Positions 63,630 to 64,000 of a stretch of 64,000 nucleotides of DNA are shown here, piece after piece. The position numbers were made by a program, and so were the translations under genes. A model generated the notes under the pieces. It made no database searches and was not told where the DNA came from. It saw nothing but the letters and a program-made list of their open reading frames with translations. Each line of letters begins with the position of its first letter. Position 1 is the stretch's first letter. The stretch comes from Tenrec ecaudatus. Lineage: Eukaryota; Chordata; Mammalia; Afrosoricida; Tenrecidae. The stretch covers positions 125,599,731 to 125,663,730 of the forward strand of contig NC_134535.1 in NCBI RefSeq assembly GCF_050624435.1, read 5' to 3'.

Positions 63630-64000
63630 AAGTGCCGTGCCGTAGTGCAGGCCGGCAAAGCTGCATCCTTCAAAGCAGCCGCATCCAAATCTCCAAACCA
63701 AACCATTGAGTCACGTCTCAGTGCAGGTTGAGTCCAGCAGTATTAAAATTGGGAAATACTGACAGCTCTGACCCCGAGCGCATGACAAGGCTCAAGATGT
63801 AGATTAGCAATGAGTTTCAGCCTTGTTGGTATATTATATGTTTCCCTTACCCAAGAAAAGTTTTCATTGTTATAATTAACCACAGAGATTTTTATTAAAA
63901 ATATACATTTCTGCTGCAACCCTACCAAATATTTTACAGACAGCCTTTTCGGTGTCCACTCCGCTTTTAGTGTCATCACGTGGGTTTGACCTCACTGCAC
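63630..64000. other. No gene seen at right edge
   Basis: Nothing recognised. Confidence 0.5.

Overview
This is mammalian nuclear DNA with no bacterial features. It is AT-rich, full of interspersed repeats, and its only genes are spliced exons and one retrocopy. Two repeat families narrow the source. Afrotherian-type tRNA-related SINEs (AfroSINE-like) occur throughout, in both orientations. Three short hAT-type elements carry the ends and interior typical of SPIN (space invader) transposons, which among afrotherians are known from tenrecs. A tenrec such as Echinops telfairi is therefore my best guess; this is inference, not proof.

Layout. Positions 1-51187 form a tandem segmental duplication: unit A (1-17301), unit B (17302-40769) and a partial unit C (40770 to about 51187). 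Each unit carries, in the same order, a solo-LTR-like element, copies of a lineage-specific retroposon (called family R here), a tandem pair of ~0.5-kb repeats and one two-exon SRCR module. Units A and B also share a mariner relic with a SPIN element nested in it, and an L1 ORF2 remnant. An older, more diverged module D lies at 55983-56467 in mostly non-homologous surroundings. The right end (57.2-64 kb) holds SINEs, LINE pieces and no recognised gene.

Gene content. Each module is a 93-bp hinge exon, a 77-bp intron and a 315-bp exon encoding one complete eight-cysteine (group B) SRCR domain, all on the + strand and all in phase 1. They look like internal exons of a multi-SRCR receptor or secreted protein of the WC1/CD163L1/SCART or DMBT1 type. 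No signal peptide, membrane or tail exon is visible, so the gene continues outside the window. Modules A, C and D are open; B has one nonsense codon. The only other gene-like sequence is a full-length RPS8 retrocopy in unit B with an intact reading frame, a poly(A) tail and a 15-bp target-site duplication.

History read from shared and private insertions: D split first, then C, then A and B. A later lost 2.3 kb by recombination between two family R copies, and probably another 2.5 kb. B gained the RPS8 retrocopy and a 430-bp family R insertion. The most unusual signal is in the modules: the 77-bp intron is nearly invariant while the exons on both sides differ by about 13%, mostly at amino-acid-changing positions.
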